Below are positions 1 to 8,039 of a DNA stretch of 64,000 bases, in pieces; the stretch's first letter is position 1, and each line of letters begins with the position of its first letter. Below the pieces are notes generated by a model. The model saw only the letters and a program-made list of their open reading frames with translations. It searched no databases and was not told the DNA's origin. The DNA comes from an uncultured Eubacteriales bacterium (GTDB lineage Bacteria; Bacillota; Clostridia; TANB77; CAG-508), in contig CAJKVH010000001.1 in the NCBI GenBank assembly GCA_905203305.1, positions 62,001 to 126,000 on the forward strand. Reading direction: 5' to 3'. The translations under genes were made by a program, and so were the position numbers.

Positions 1-1
1 T

Positions 2-568
2 GGTCCACTTGACTTACAAGCATTTTTATTTGAACATAAAGCTCAACAAGCAATTGCTATGAAAAAAGCAAAAGACGTTATACTTGAAGTTAGCAAAGAT
101 TTTGAAAAATGGACTGGAAGACATTATGAATTATTTGAAAAATACAAATTAGATGATGCTGAGCTTGTAATAGTATGTATGAATTCTACTGCTGGAACAA
201 CAAAATTTGTTGTAGATAAATTAAGAGATCAAGGAATCAAAGCAGGTCTTCTAAAAATAAGAGTTTATAGACCATTCCCTGCTGAAGAAATAGCTAAAGC
301 TTTAGAAAATGCCAAAGCTGTTGCTGTTTTAGATAAATCAGATTCATTAAACGCTGCAGGTGGAGCTCTATTTTCTGATGTTACTTCTGGAATGTTTGTA
401 AATAATATTCATGTACCAACTGTAAATTATGTTTATGGTATTGGTGGTAGAGATGTTCCTGCAAGTGATATAGAAAGTGTCTTTTCTGACTTAGCAAAAA
501 TTGCTGAAACTGGAAATTTAGAAAACCCATATAGATACTTAGGTTTAAGAACAAAGGAGGGAAAATAA
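2..568 (+). CDS. porA: Pyruvate:ferredoxin oxidoreductase alpha subunit, C-terminal part (partial)
   Basis: This is the C-terminal 188 residues of the alpha subunit of pyruvate:ferredoxin oxidoreductase, which oxidises pyruvate with CoA to acetyl-CoA, CO2 and reduced ferredoxin in anaerobes. The reading frame is open from base 2, so the true start lies left of the window; the ATG at 59 is internal. The segment KIRVYRPFPAEEIAKAL followed by VLDKSDS and the GIGGRD stretch are typical of the pyrimidine-binding and C-terminal part of POR alpha. It ends one base before porB, with the porB ribosome site (AAAGGAGG) inside its last codons, so the two are one operon. Confidence 0.93.
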   Translation, partial: GPLDLQAFLFEHKAQQAIAMKKAKDVILEVSKDFEKWTGRHYELFEKYKLDDAELVIVCMNSTAGTTKFVVDKLRDQGIKAGLLKIRVYRPFPAEEIAKALENAKAVAVLDKSDSLNAAGGALFSDVTSGMFVNNIHVPTVNYVYGIGGRDVPASDIESVFSDLAKIAETGNLENPYRYLGLRTKEGK

Positions 569-569
569 A

Positions 570-1514
570 ATGGCATATAATTTAAAAGAAGTAGTTGCAA
601 ATAAACCTTCAAGATTTAGCGAAGGTCACAGAATGTGTGCTGGTTGCGGTGCCCCTGTTGTTGCAAGACATATATTAAGAGCTTTAAAAGAAGAAGATCA
701 TGCTGTAATATCTTGTGCTACTGGATGTATGGAAGTATCTACTTTTACTTATCCATATACATCTTGGACAGATTCTTTTATCCACACAGCTTTTGAAAAT
801 GCAGCCTCTACTCTATCTGGTGTAGAAGCAGCTTACAAATCTTTAAAAAAGCAAGGAAAAATAGATAATACAACTAAATTTATAACTTTTGGTGGGGATG
901 GTGGAACTTATGATATAGGTTTACAATCTTTATCTGGAGCTATGGAAAGAGGTCATGATATGACTTATGTATGCTATGATAATGGTGCATACATGAATAC
1001 AGGAATTCAACGTTCTTCTGCAACACCAAAATTTGCAGACACAACAACAACTCCTGCTGGTAAAGTTATACCTGGAAAAATGCAATCAAGAAAAGATTTA
1101 ACAGCAATTATGGCAGAACATCATCTTCCTTATGTTGCTCAATCTATTGCATTTATGGATTTTAGAGACCTATATGAAAAAGCAGAAAAAGCAATTTATA
1201 CTGAAGGTGCTACATTCTTAAATGTATTTTCGCCTTGTCCACGTGGTTGGGGTTATGATACTCCTGAACTTATGACAATTAATAAATTGGCTGTTCAAAC
1301 ATGCTATTGGCCTTTATATGAAGTTGTAGATGGTAAATATAAGATTACTTATAAACCTGCAAAAAAACTTCCAATTGAAGAATTTTTAAGACCTCAAAAA
1401 AGATTTAGACACATGTTTAAACCTGGAAATGAATGGATGATTGAAGAATTTCAAAAAGAAGTTGATAGACGTTGGGATGAACTTTTGAAATTAGAGGAAA
1501 TTACTAATAAATAA
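570..1514 (+). CDS. porB: Pyruvate:ferredoxin oxidoreductase beta subunit
   Basis: The thiamine-diphosphate-binding subunit of pyruvate:ferredoxin oxidoreductase, 314 residues, normal for the family. Four cysteines expected to hold the proximal 4Fe-4S cluster are visible (C23 and C26 in CAGC, C53 in ATGC, C223 in FSPCPRG). The thiamine-diphosphate motif runs from GGDGGTYDIG (about 108-117) to DNGAYMNTG (137-145). It follows porA directly and is followed by a strong terminator, so the operon ends here. Its electron acceptor could be the ferredoxin encoded just downstream on the opposite strand; that pairing is inference. Confidence 0.96.
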   Translation: MAYNLKEVVANKPSRFSEGHRMCAGCGAPVVARHILRALKEEDHAVISCATGCMEVSTFTYPYTSWTDSFIHTAFENAASTLSGVEAAYKSLKKQGKIDNTTKFITFGGDGGTYDIGLQSLSGAMERGHDMTYVCYDNGAYMNTGIQRSSATPKFADTTTTPAGKVIPGKMQSRKDLTAIMAEHHLPYVAQSIAFMDFRDLYEKAEKAIYTEGATFLNVFSPCPRGWGYDTPELMTINKLAVQTCYWPLYEVVDGKYKITYKPAKKLPIEEFLRPQKRFRHMFKPGNEWMIEEFQKEVDRRWDELLKLEEITNK

Positions 1515-1519
1515 AATTA

Positions 1520-1554
1520 AAGCACTTTACGTAAATGTAAAGTGCTTGTTTTTT
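1520..1554 (+). terminator. Rho-independent terminator of porAB
   Basis: An 11-bp perfect stem (1520-1530 with 1537-1547), a 6-base loop and a T-run at 1549-1554, five bases after the porB stop. The ferredoxin gene converges from the right and ends at 1563, so the hairpin may also serve that strand, although the T-run on that side is poorer. Confidence 0.9.
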
Positions 1555-1562
1555 GATATTTC

Positions 1563-1739
1563 CTATTCTTCATCTGGAGCTTCAACAGGGCAAACTGCTC
1601 TGCAAGAACCACAGCTAATGCAAATTGATGCATCAATTTCAGCTTTACCATCATCACCAATTGAAATACATCCCATAGGACAAGTGTCAACACATGCTCC
1701 GCATCCTACACATTTATCTTTATCAATTTTATATGCCAT
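1563..1739 (-). CDS. 2[4Fe-4S] ferredoxin
   Basis: A 58-residue bacterial ferredoxin with two classic cluster motifs: C10-x2-C13-x2-C16-x3-C20-P and C40-x2-C43-x2-C46-x3-C50-P. One extra cysteine (C24) follows the first motif. It is a small cytoplasmic electron carrier, the usual partner of pyruvate:ferredoxin oxidoreductase. The start at 1739 is chosen because GGAGG lies 8 bases upstream of this ATG; a longer reading from 1766 would place that site inside the gene. The start overlaps the last codons of ricT, so it is the final gene of the ppaC-lepB-holB-ricT operon. Confidence 0.94.
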   Translation of the reverse strand: MAYKIDKDKCVGCGACVDTCPMGCISIGDDGKAEIDASICISCGSCRAVCPVEAPDEE

Positions 1740-2649
1740 AACTATCGCCTCCTTTTTTATCTTCATTTTCCATTCTTTCTAATTCTTCAAGTTCTTTTTT
1801 ATGGATTTCTTCTTCTTCATCTACAGTTTCTTTTTGAGTGTCTTTTATTATTTTTATATCTTTCATCTCATATTTTTTTCTGCTATAGTCTTCTCCATTT
1901 TTAAACTTTACTCTAATTCTTTCTGCAAGAGTTTCAACTGACTCTACTTCTCCTACGCCATCTGGTGTTTTTACAATTGCACCAATGTGTGGTAATCTGC
2001 TTAATTTTTCTTGGTAAACCTCATCTTCATACTTTAAACAGCACATAAGTCTTCCACAATTTCCTGATATTTTTGATGGATTTAATGACAAGTTTTGATC
2101 TTTTGCCATTTTTATAGATACTGTTTCAAAATCACTTAAAAATGAACAACAACAAAGTTGTCTTCCACAAACACCATTTCCACCTAGACGTTTTATTTCA
2201 TCTCTTACACCAATTTGTCTTAATTCTATTCTTGTTTTATATACTGATGCTAAATCTTTTACAAGCTCTCTGAAATCTATTCTTCCATCTGCTGTAAAGT
2301 AAAATAAAACTTTTGAGTTATTAAATTTAAATTCTACATCTGTTAAATTCATCTTTAACCCATATTCTTTTATTTTTTTTGCACAATATTTAAATGCTTC
2401 TTTTTCTTTTTCTTGGCATTCTTCATAGTGTTTTAGGTCTCTTTCATTGGCAATTCTTAAAACTCTTTTTAATTCTTTTTGAACTTTTTCTTCATCTAAG
2501 CTTCTATTTGGAATTGCAACTTTTCCTATTTCTTCTCCATCATCAGTATCTACTATTACCATTTCATCTTTTTTTAATATTAGATATTGCGGATTGAAAA
2601 AATATATTTTACCTAGTCTTCTAAATCTTATTCCAACTATGTTTTTCAA
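1729..2649 (-). CDS. ricT: PSP1/RicT (YaaT) family protein
   Basis: A PSP1-domain protein related to Bacillus RicT (YaaT), a member of the RicAFT complex that in B. subtilis acts with RNase Y and influences sporulation and biofilm entry. The cysteine-rich signature CGRQLCCCSF and CGRLMCCLKYE is clear, and in RicT such cysteines hold Fe-S clusters. The C-terminal 40 residues are highly charged (EEEEIHKKELEELERMENEDKK). The start is probably the TTG at 2649: GGGAGGA sits 7 bases before it and its TTGA overlaps the holB stop, whereas the ATG at 2664 lies on top of that ribosome site. holB-ricT order is common in Firmicutes. Confidence 0.9.
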   Translation of the reverse strand: MKNIVGIRFRRLGKIYFFNPQYLILKKDEMVIVDTDDGEEIGKVAIPNRSLDEEKVQKELKRVLRIANERDLKHYEECQEKEKEAFKYCAKKIKEYGLKMNLTDVEFKFNNSKVLFYFTADGRIDFRELVKDLASVYKTRIELRQIGVRDEIKRLGGNGVCGRQLCCCSFLSDFETVSIKMAKDQNLSLNPSKISGNCGRLMCCLKYEDEVYQEKLSRLPHIGAIVKTPDGVGEVESVETLAERIRVKFKNGEDYSRKKYEMKDIKIIKDTQKETVDEEEEIHKKELEELERMENEDKKGGDSYGI

Positions 2650-3536
2650 TGTATTTCCTCCCATATTGTCATAATCATATTATCTATTGTCATATTGTAG
2701 TTACTATTGGCTTTTAGCCTTTTTTTAGCTTCTTCTACAACCTTTATACAATTTAGATATTTTTCATTTTGTTTTGCTTTATTAAATAGAATAATATTTA
2801 TATATTCTAATATATCTTGCTTGTCTTCTTGTGATTTATAAATTATATCTGCGTTTTTTAATGTATCTATTAAATCCATTTTTTCGATATTATTTATTAC
2901 CTTATCTATTGAACTATATAGCTCTTCTTTGTCTTTTAATATCTCGGCTTTTCCTATGCTTCCACTTGATGCTAAAACAATGCTTTCTGAAATGTTATCC
3001 ATTTCATATTTTTCCTTTATATATTTTTTTATTTGGTCATCTTGGATTGGATTAAATTTTATTATTGTACATCTTGATTTTATTGTACTTAAAAAACTTG
3101 ATTCATTTGCTCCAATTAGTATAATAGTTGCAAATTCTGGAGGCTCTTCAAGTGTTTTTAATAAACAGTTTTGAGCCTCTCTTGTCATAGAATCGCTATC
3201 ATCTATTATATATACTTTTTGTTTTGATATAATAGGTTGCTCTACTATTTTTCTTTGCATTTCTCTTATTTGTTCAATTTTTACATTATTACCATCTGGT
3301 TCTATTTCTAGAAAATCAGGATTATTTCCAGAATCAAATTCTATACAAGATTTACATTTTCCACAATATTTTTCTTCTCCATCACATAATATCATTTTTG
3401 CAAATTCTCTTGCAATTAACTTTTTTCCTATTCCTTGTGTTCCTAAGAATAGGTAACTATGTGAATATTTTCCTGATTTTATAGAATTTATTAATTCTAA
3501 TTTTATTTTATCATTTCCCAAAATTTTATCAAACAA
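2646..3536 (-). CDS. holB: DNA polymerase III subunit delta'
   Basis: The delta-prime subunit of the clamp-loader, 296 residues, which helps load the sliding clamp at the replication fork. Visible features are an AAA+ Walker A (GTQGIGKK, about 32-39), the zinc-module cysteines in CDGEEKYCGKCKSC, a VYIIDDSDSM Walker B-like strand, LLKTLEEPP and the SRC sensor motif. The start is TTG at 3536 with AGGAG 9 bases upstream. It overlaps ricT by four bases and follows lepB by 12 bases. Confidence 0.92.
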   Translation of the reverse strand: MFDKILGNDKIKLELINSIKSGKYSHSYLFLGTQGIGKKLIAREFAKMILCDGEEKYCGKCKSCIEFDSGNNPDFLEIEPDGNNVKIEQIREMQRKIVEQPIISKQKVYIIDDSDSMTREAQNCLLKTLEEPPEFATIILIGANESSFLSTIKSRCTIIKFNPIQDDQIKKYIKEKYEMDNISESIVLASSGSIGKAEILKDKEELYSSIDKVINNIEKMDLIDTLKNADIIYKSQEDKQDILEYINIILFNKAKQNEKYLNCIKVVEEAKKRLKANSNYNMTIDNMIMTIWEEIH

Positions 3537-3548
3537 GTTTTTTTACTC

Positions 3549-4199
3549 CTATTTATCTATTTTTCCAAATAAATTTAATGGCCATATTCTAATCCATACT
3601 TTACTTTCAATTTTTTCTAATGGTATACATCCAAAGCTTCTACAGTCTGTACTTTGTGACCTATTGTCTCCCATTGCAAATACTGTGTTTTCTGGAACTG
3701 TTAGATCTGTACAATATCCTTTCCCATTGTCTGTTACAACTCCTGGTTGTAAGTAATCTTCTTGGTAGATTTCTCCATTTATATAGACTTTTCCATTTTC
3801 TATGACGATATGATCTCCTGGAAGTCCAACTACTCTTTTTATATAGCTTATTTTATTTAGTTCTAATACATAATATGTAAATTTACTAAATATATTTGTT
3901 GGCTCATTGTCATATCTTGCAATGACACTTTCTTGTTTTTCTGTTAATGAAAGTGTTGTTGTTGAAGGTGCTTCAAATGTTATTATATCTCCTCTTTTTG
4001 GCATTGTTTTTGTTGTTCTGTCTACTCTATTTAGCCAAAGTCTTTGGTTTTCTTTTAGAGTTGGATACATTGATGGTTGTTTTACTATTGTTGGCGTTCC
4101 TACATAATATCTAAATAATATTGCAATTACTAATGCAATTACTATGCATAGGATCCATTCAATCCCATCTTTTAATCTACTTATTTTTTCCTCTTCCAA
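3549..4199 (-). CDS. lepB: Signal peptidase I
   Basis: A type I signal peptidase, 216 residues, which removes signal peptides on the outer face of the membrane. It has one N-terminal membrane helix (about 13-31), the catalytic serine in QPSMYPTL (S43), the catalytic lysine in YIKRVVGLPGD (K121) and the GDNRxxSxDxRxFG box near the end. The start is taken at the TTG at 4199, which has GGAGG 7 bases upstream. A longer reading from 4223 would begin in front of this ribosome site and overlap ppaC. It is in the middle of the ppaC-to-ferredoxin operon. Confidence 0.93.
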   Translation of the reverse strand: MEEEKISRLKDGIEWILCIVIALVIAILFRYYVGTPTIVKQPSMYPTLKENQRLWLNRVDRTTKTMPKRGDIITFEAPSTTTLSLTEKQESVIARYDNEPTNIFSKFTYYVLELNKISYIKRVVGLPGDHIVIENGKVYINGEIYQEDYLQPGVVTDNGKGYCTDLTVPENTVFAMGDNRSQSTDCRSFGCIPLEKIESKVWIRIWPLNLFGKIDK

Positions 4200-4215
4200 T
4201 GTTTTACCTCCATCT

Positions 4216-5139
4216 TTATCCAATAAAGCAGTCGATTCTTGGTACTACTTGTTTTTTTCTTGAAACTACACCTGATAAAAAGGCTGTATTTTCTTCAAGT
4301 TTTACATCAAAAGCTCTTTCTACTACATCTTGTTTTCCAAGTGCTATAACTTGTGAATTATTTCCAATTATATCTGTTATTAAAAATACAAATAGTTCTT
4401 CTTCATTTTCATGCATATGTTTTGCCATTGCTTCTTCGATTTTTTCTTTATCTTTTAATACATCTTCAATTGATGCTGTATTTACTTGAGCTACTTGATA
4501 TTTTATACCATTTGTTGTAAATGGTTTTGAATCTATGTTTATTAATTCTTCTGCTGTATAGTCACTTAAATCAGTTCCTGCTTTTAACATATCTAATCCA
4601 TAAGCTTGTAAATCTACATTTGCTATTTTTGCTAATTCTTCTGCTGTTTCTTTATCTTTTTCTGTACATGTTGGTGACTTTAATAATAATGTGTCTGATA
4701 TTATACTACTAAGCATAAGTCCTGCTGTTACTCTATCTAATTTTATTCCACTTACTTTGCACATATCTCTTAAAATTGTTGCTGTACAACCAACTGGCAT
4801 TGCTAAATAAAATAATGGTTCATGTGTTTCAAAGTTTGCAATTTTATGATGATCTACTACTCTTAAAATTTTTGCTTTTTCTATTCCTTTTACGCTTTGA
4901 GCAAATTCGTTATGGTCTACTAACATTACTTCTTGACCTTCTTTTACTTCTTCTAGTAATTCTGGTTCTTTTGATCCAAAATAATCTAAAGCATATTTAG
5001 TTTCTTTATTTATTTCTCCTAATCTATATGCTTTTGCGTTGTGTACTCCCATTGTTTTTTCTATCCCCTCTAATATTAAAGCTGATAAAATTGTATCAGT
5101 GTCTGGGTTTTTGTGTCCAAATATACATATTTCTTTCAT
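4216..5139 (-). CDS. ppaC: Manganese-dependent inorganic pyrophosphatase
   Basis: A family II (DHH) inorganic pyrophosphatase, 307 residues against about 309 for B. subtilis PpaC. Metal-binding residues are visible in GHKNPDTD (H9, D13, D15), VDHNEF and the DHH motif VVDHHKI. The DHHA2 part ends with SRKKQVVPRID, the substrate-binding SRKKQ motif. It hydrolyses pyrophosphate in the cytoplasm and so pulls biosynthetic reactions forward. It is the first gene of the operon, with AGGAAG before the ATG and a promoter at 5166-5193. Confidence 0.96.
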   Translation of the reverse strand: MKEICIFGHKNPDTDTILSALILEGIEKTMGVHNAKAYRLGEINKETKYALDYFGSKEPELLEEVKEGQEVMLVDHNEFAQSVKGIEKAKILRVVDHHKIANFETHEPLFYLAMPVGCTATILRDMCKVSGIKLDRVTAGLMLSSIISDTLLLKSPTCTEKDKETAEELAKIANVDLQAYGLDMLKAGTDLSDYTAEELINIDSKPFTTNGIKYQVAQVNTASIEDVLKDKEKIEEAMAKHMHENEEELFVFLITDIIGNNSQVIALGKQDVVERAFDVKLEENTAFLSGVVSRKKQVVPRIDCFIG

Positions 5140-5165
5140 TTTTTCTTCCTTTCATTTTTTGTTAC

Positions 5166-5193
5166 ATTATAACATAATTTTATTTATTTTCAA
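5166..5193 (-). promoter_or_regulatory. Sigma-A-type promoter of ppaC operon
   Basis: Read on the minus strand: TTGAAA, 16 bases, TATAAT, about 27 bases before the ppaC start. Confidence 0.7.
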
Positions 5194-5212
5194 TACTTTT
5201 TTGTACTCAAAA

Positions 5213-6451
5213 CTATTCACAGTTCTTTAATTCTTTTTTAATTTTTTCCTTGTCCATATTTTGTCCTATGAAAACAAGTTTTGTTATTCTATCTCCAACT
5301 TCTTCGTCCCAATCATTCATTATGTCTGGATTAGCTTTAATCATTTGGTCTAATTCTTCTTTTGGTGCTGTTGCAAGCCAATATCCTGCTTCTGAAAGTG
5401 AAAGTTGTTTTCCTGCTTGTTCAAATAAATAAGACATTTCATTATCACTTGTAAACCATACTAAACCTTTACATCTTATAACATTTTTTGGTAAGTTTTT
5501 TGCAAATTCGTCAAATTTTTCTTCTCTTAATGGTTTTCTTGATGTATATACAAATGTTGATATTCCATATTCTTCTGCTTCTCCTTCATCATTATGTTCA
5601 TGATGGTGATGATGATGTTCATGGTGATGATCGTTTTCATGACCATGTTCTTCATCGTGATCATGGTCGTGGTGTTCATGTTCTTCATGATCATGATCAT
5701 CCATATCCTCATTATCATCTCTTTCTAATTCTTTTATCCATCCTGCTGAACTTGCTACTTTTTCGAAATCAAAGCTTTTTGTATCAAGTATTTCTTTTAC
5801 ATCAACTTTTCCAAAGTTTGTTTCTATTATTTTTGCTGTTGGTTGAAGTTCTTTTATTATTGCTTTTACTCTTTTTAATTCTTCTGGTTTTATTTCATCA
5901 ACTTTGTTTAAAATTATTGTATTACAGAATTCTATTTGTTGAATTAATAAATTCTCAATATCTTCTTCTTCAATATCTTCTTTTACTAAATAATCTCCAC
6001 ATCCAAATTCTGTTGCTAATCTTAAAACATCAACTACTGTAACTACATTGTCTAGTCTACATAGTTTTGGAAGTCCATATCCTACTGTTGCATCTTCTAG
6101 AGCCATAATAGTTTGTGCAATTGGCATTGGTTCACATATTCCACTTGCTTCTATTAAAATATAGTCAAATTGTTTTGTTTTTATTATATCCATTATTTGG
6201 TTCATTAAATCTTCTTTTAATGTACAGCAAATACATCCATTTGATAGAGGTACTACATTTCCTTTATCTTCTTCTTTTATAAAGCCACCATCTTTTATTA
6301 ATTTTTCATCAATATTAACTTCTCCAATATCATTTACAATTACTGCAACTTTAAATCCTTCTTGGTTATTTAATACATAGTTTAATAGTGTTGTCTTTCC
6401 TGCTCCTAAATATCCTGTTAAGACTGTAATTGGTACAATTTTATGTTCCAT
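5213..6451 (-). CDS. CobW/COG0523 family GTPase, putative metal chaperone
   Basis: A G3E-family P-loop GTPase of the COG0523 (CobW/YciC/ZNG1) group, 412 residues. Walker A is GYLGAGKTT (13-21), the metal-site motif GCICC is at 72-76 and the guanine-specificity motif NKVD at 182-185. A histidine/aspartate-rich insert (252-287, mostly H, D and E) precedes the C-terminal CobW domain and probably gathers Zn or another divalent metal. It lies 18 bases after pyrC, so it is cotranscribed. Since pyrC encodes a metal-dependent hydrolase, a role in supplying its metal is an attractive inference only. Confidence 0.9.
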   Translation of the reverse strand: MEHKIVPITVLTGYLGAGKTTLLNYVLNNQEGFKVAVIVNDIGEVNIDEKLIKDGGFIKEEDKGNVVPLSNGCICCTLKEDLMNQIMDIIKTKQFDYILIEASGICEPMPIAQTIMALEDATVGYGLPKLCRLDNVVTVVDVLRLATEFGCGDYLVKEDIEEEDIENLLIQQIEFCNTIILNKVDEIKPEELKRVKAIIKELQPTAKIIETNFGKVDVKEILDTKSFDFEKVASSAGWIKELERDDNEDMDDHDHEEHEHHDHDHDEEHGHENDHHHEHHHHHHEHNDEGEAEEYGISTFVYTSRKPLREEKFDEFAKNLPKNVIRCKGLVWFTSDNEMSYLFEQAGKQLSLSEAGYWLATAPKEELDQMIKANPDIMNDWDEEVGDRITKLVFIGQNMDKEKIKKELKNCE

Positions 6452-6469
6452 TTTATCTCCGTCCTTTCT

Positions 6470-7747
6470 TTATTTTGCTTCATATACTATTCTTCCACCT
6501 ACAATAGTATATTTTACTTTTCCTTTTAATTTTTCATCTATAAATGGTGAATTTTTTGCTTTTGATACTATCATATCTTTTTTGTATACATATTCTTCAT
6601 TAGGATCAAATATTGTTAAATCCGCATCAAATCCTTCTTCAATTGAACCTTTTTTATCTAGTCCTAATAATTTTGCAGGATTATATGATGTTACTCTAAC
6701 TAAATCTAAGTAACTTAAATCCCCTGTATCTATTAAGTTCATTATTTCACATGGAAGTGCTGTTTCAAATCCTATTATTCCATTTGGTGCATCAGCTAAG
6801 CTTTTTTGTTTTTCTTCTTCAGAATGTGGTGCATGATCTGTTATTATACAGTCTATTGTTCCTTCTTTTAATCCTTCTATAATTGCTAATCTATCTTTTT
6901 CTTCTCTTAAAGGAGGATTCATTTTTGCATTTGTTCCTTTTTTTAGTACTTCTTCTACTGTTAGTGAAAAATAATGTGGACACGTTTCACATGTTATTTT
7001 TACACCTCTTTTTTTAGCATCTCTTATCATATTTTTTGATGTTTTTGTACTTATATGACAAATATGTGCATGAATATTATTTGTTTCTGCAATTACCATA
7101 TCTCTTGCTGCCATTATTTCTTCTGCTTCTGGTAATACTCCTTCTACTCCAAGTTTTTCTGCTATTTTTCCTGCATTTATTGCACCTTTTGCAACTGATT
7201 TTTCTTCGCAATGAGCTGATGTAAATGATCCTACTTCATTTGCTTTTATCATTCCTTCTCTCATTACTTTTGAATTTACAACAGGTATTCCGTCATCTGA
7301 AAACGCTATTGCTCCTGCTTCTTTCATTGCTTTGAAATCTACTAGTTCTTCTCCTTTTTCTCCTTTTGTTATTGATGAAAATGGAAGTACATTACAAAGG
7401 TTTACTTTGTTTGCTTTTTCTATAATCATTTTTAGAGTTTCTACATTGTCTGGTACTGGCTTTGTATTTGGCATTGGACAAATTGTAGTGAATCCTCCTG
7501 CTACTGCACTTTTTGATCCTGTTTCTATTGTTTCTTTATATTCAAATCCTGGTTCTCTTAAGTGACAGTGCATATCTATCATTCCTGGTATTATTACGTA
7601 ATTTTTACAATCTATTTGTTTATCTGCATCTACAATTATTTCTTTTGCTACTTTAGATATTTTATCATTTTCTAATAAGATATCCATTTTTTCGTCTAGA
7701 TTGTTTTTGTAATCTATAACTCTTGCATTTTTTAATAATATTTTCAT
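6470..7747 (-). CDS. pyrC: Dihydroorotase
   Basis: Class I dihydroorotase, 425 residues, catalysing cyclisation of carbamoyl-aspartate to dihydroorotate in pyrimidine synthesis. The metal motif DMHCHLREPG (H60, H62), the later HICHIST histidine and the DHAPH motif near residue 305 are present. GGAGG lies 6 bases before the ATG. It heads a two-gene transcript with the cobW-like gene. No PyrR-type leader is evident between its promoter and start. Confidence 0.96.
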   Translation of the reverse strand: MKILLKNARVIDYKNNLDEKMDILLENDKISKVAKEIIVDADKQIDCKNYVIIPGMIDMHCHLREPGFEYKETIETGSKSAVAGGFTTICPMPNTKPVPDNVETLKMIIEKANKVNLCNVLPFSSITKGEKGEELVDFKAMKEAGAIAFSDDGIPVVNSKVMREGMIKANEVGSFTSAHCEEKSVAKGAINAGKIAEKLGVEGVLPEAEEIMAARDMVIAETNNIHAHICHISTKTSKNMIRDAKKRGVKITCETCPHYFSLTVEEVLKKGTNAKMNPPLREEKDRLAIIEGLKEGTIDCIITDHAPHSEEEKQKSLADAPNGIIGFETALPCEIMNLIDTGDLSYLDLVRVTSYNPAKLLGLDKKGSIEEGFDADLTIFDPNEEYVYKKDMIVSKAKNSPFIDEKLKGKVKYTIVGGRIVYEAK

Positions 7748-7795
7748 TTTTACCTCCTCTTCTTCTATGTTGTTTTCACACTTTACCGCTTTTTT

Positions 7796-7824
7796 ATTAT
7801 ATATTGTTTTTGCCTTTTATGCAA
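7796..7824 (-). promoter_or_regulatory. Sigma-A-type promoter of pyrC
   Basis: Minus strand: TTGCAT, 17 bases, TATAAT, about 50 bases before the pyrC start. Confidence 0.65.
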
Positions 7825-7858
7825 GTAAATTTTCTTACTTTGTTAATATTTCAAAAAA

Positions 7859-7887
7859 TTGACATATAATAAAATATGTAGTATTAT
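7859..7887 (+). promoter_or_regulatory. Promoter of a probable small RNA
   Basis: TTGACA (7859-7864), 17 bases, TATTAT (7882-7887). An overlapping TATAAT at 7885-7890 is an alternative -10. The transcript it would start runs into a terminator about 75 bases later. Confidence 0.6.
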
Positions 7888-7893
7888 AATCAC

Positions 7894-7972
7894 AACAACG
7901 TTAGCTAATTGTCGCGAAACAATTTGGCAAAAAAAGACCAGAAACCCATCAAAGTTTATCTGGTCTTTTTCT
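7894..7972 (+). ncRNA. Putative small structured RNA, family unknown
   Basis: A short transcription unit with no reading frame lies between divergent pyrC and the next gene. After the promoter comes a hairpin (GCTAATTGT with ACAATTTGGC, one bulge, loop CGCGAA) and then a terminator hairpin. A second promoter exists after the terminator for the downstream gene, so this looks like an independent RNA and not only a leader. I do not recognise a riboswitch class. Confidence 0.4.
7931..7971 (+). terminator. Terminator of the putative small RNA
   Basis: AAAAAGACCAGA (7931-7942) pairs with TCTGGTCTTTTT (7959-7970), and AAAC/GTTT extends the stem inward. A-rich on the left and T-rich on the right, so it can work in both directions. 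Confidence 0.85.
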
Positions 7973-7974
7973 TA

Positions 7975-8003
7975 TTGACTTTATTAATAAATTATACTAT
8001 TAT
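7975..8003 (+). promoter_or_regulatory. Promoter of the gene at 8040
   Basis: TTGACT (7975-7980), 17 bases, TATTAT (7998-8003), 36 bases before the ATG at 8040. Confidence 0.55.
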
Positions 8004-8039
8004 TTAATATAATAATACAAAAGATCTGGAGGCGTAAAA

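Noticed and set aside
5488..6042. Leucine-rich open frame opposite the cobW-like gene
   Set aside because: It is a shadow of the coding strand, with no ribosome site and low-complexity composition.
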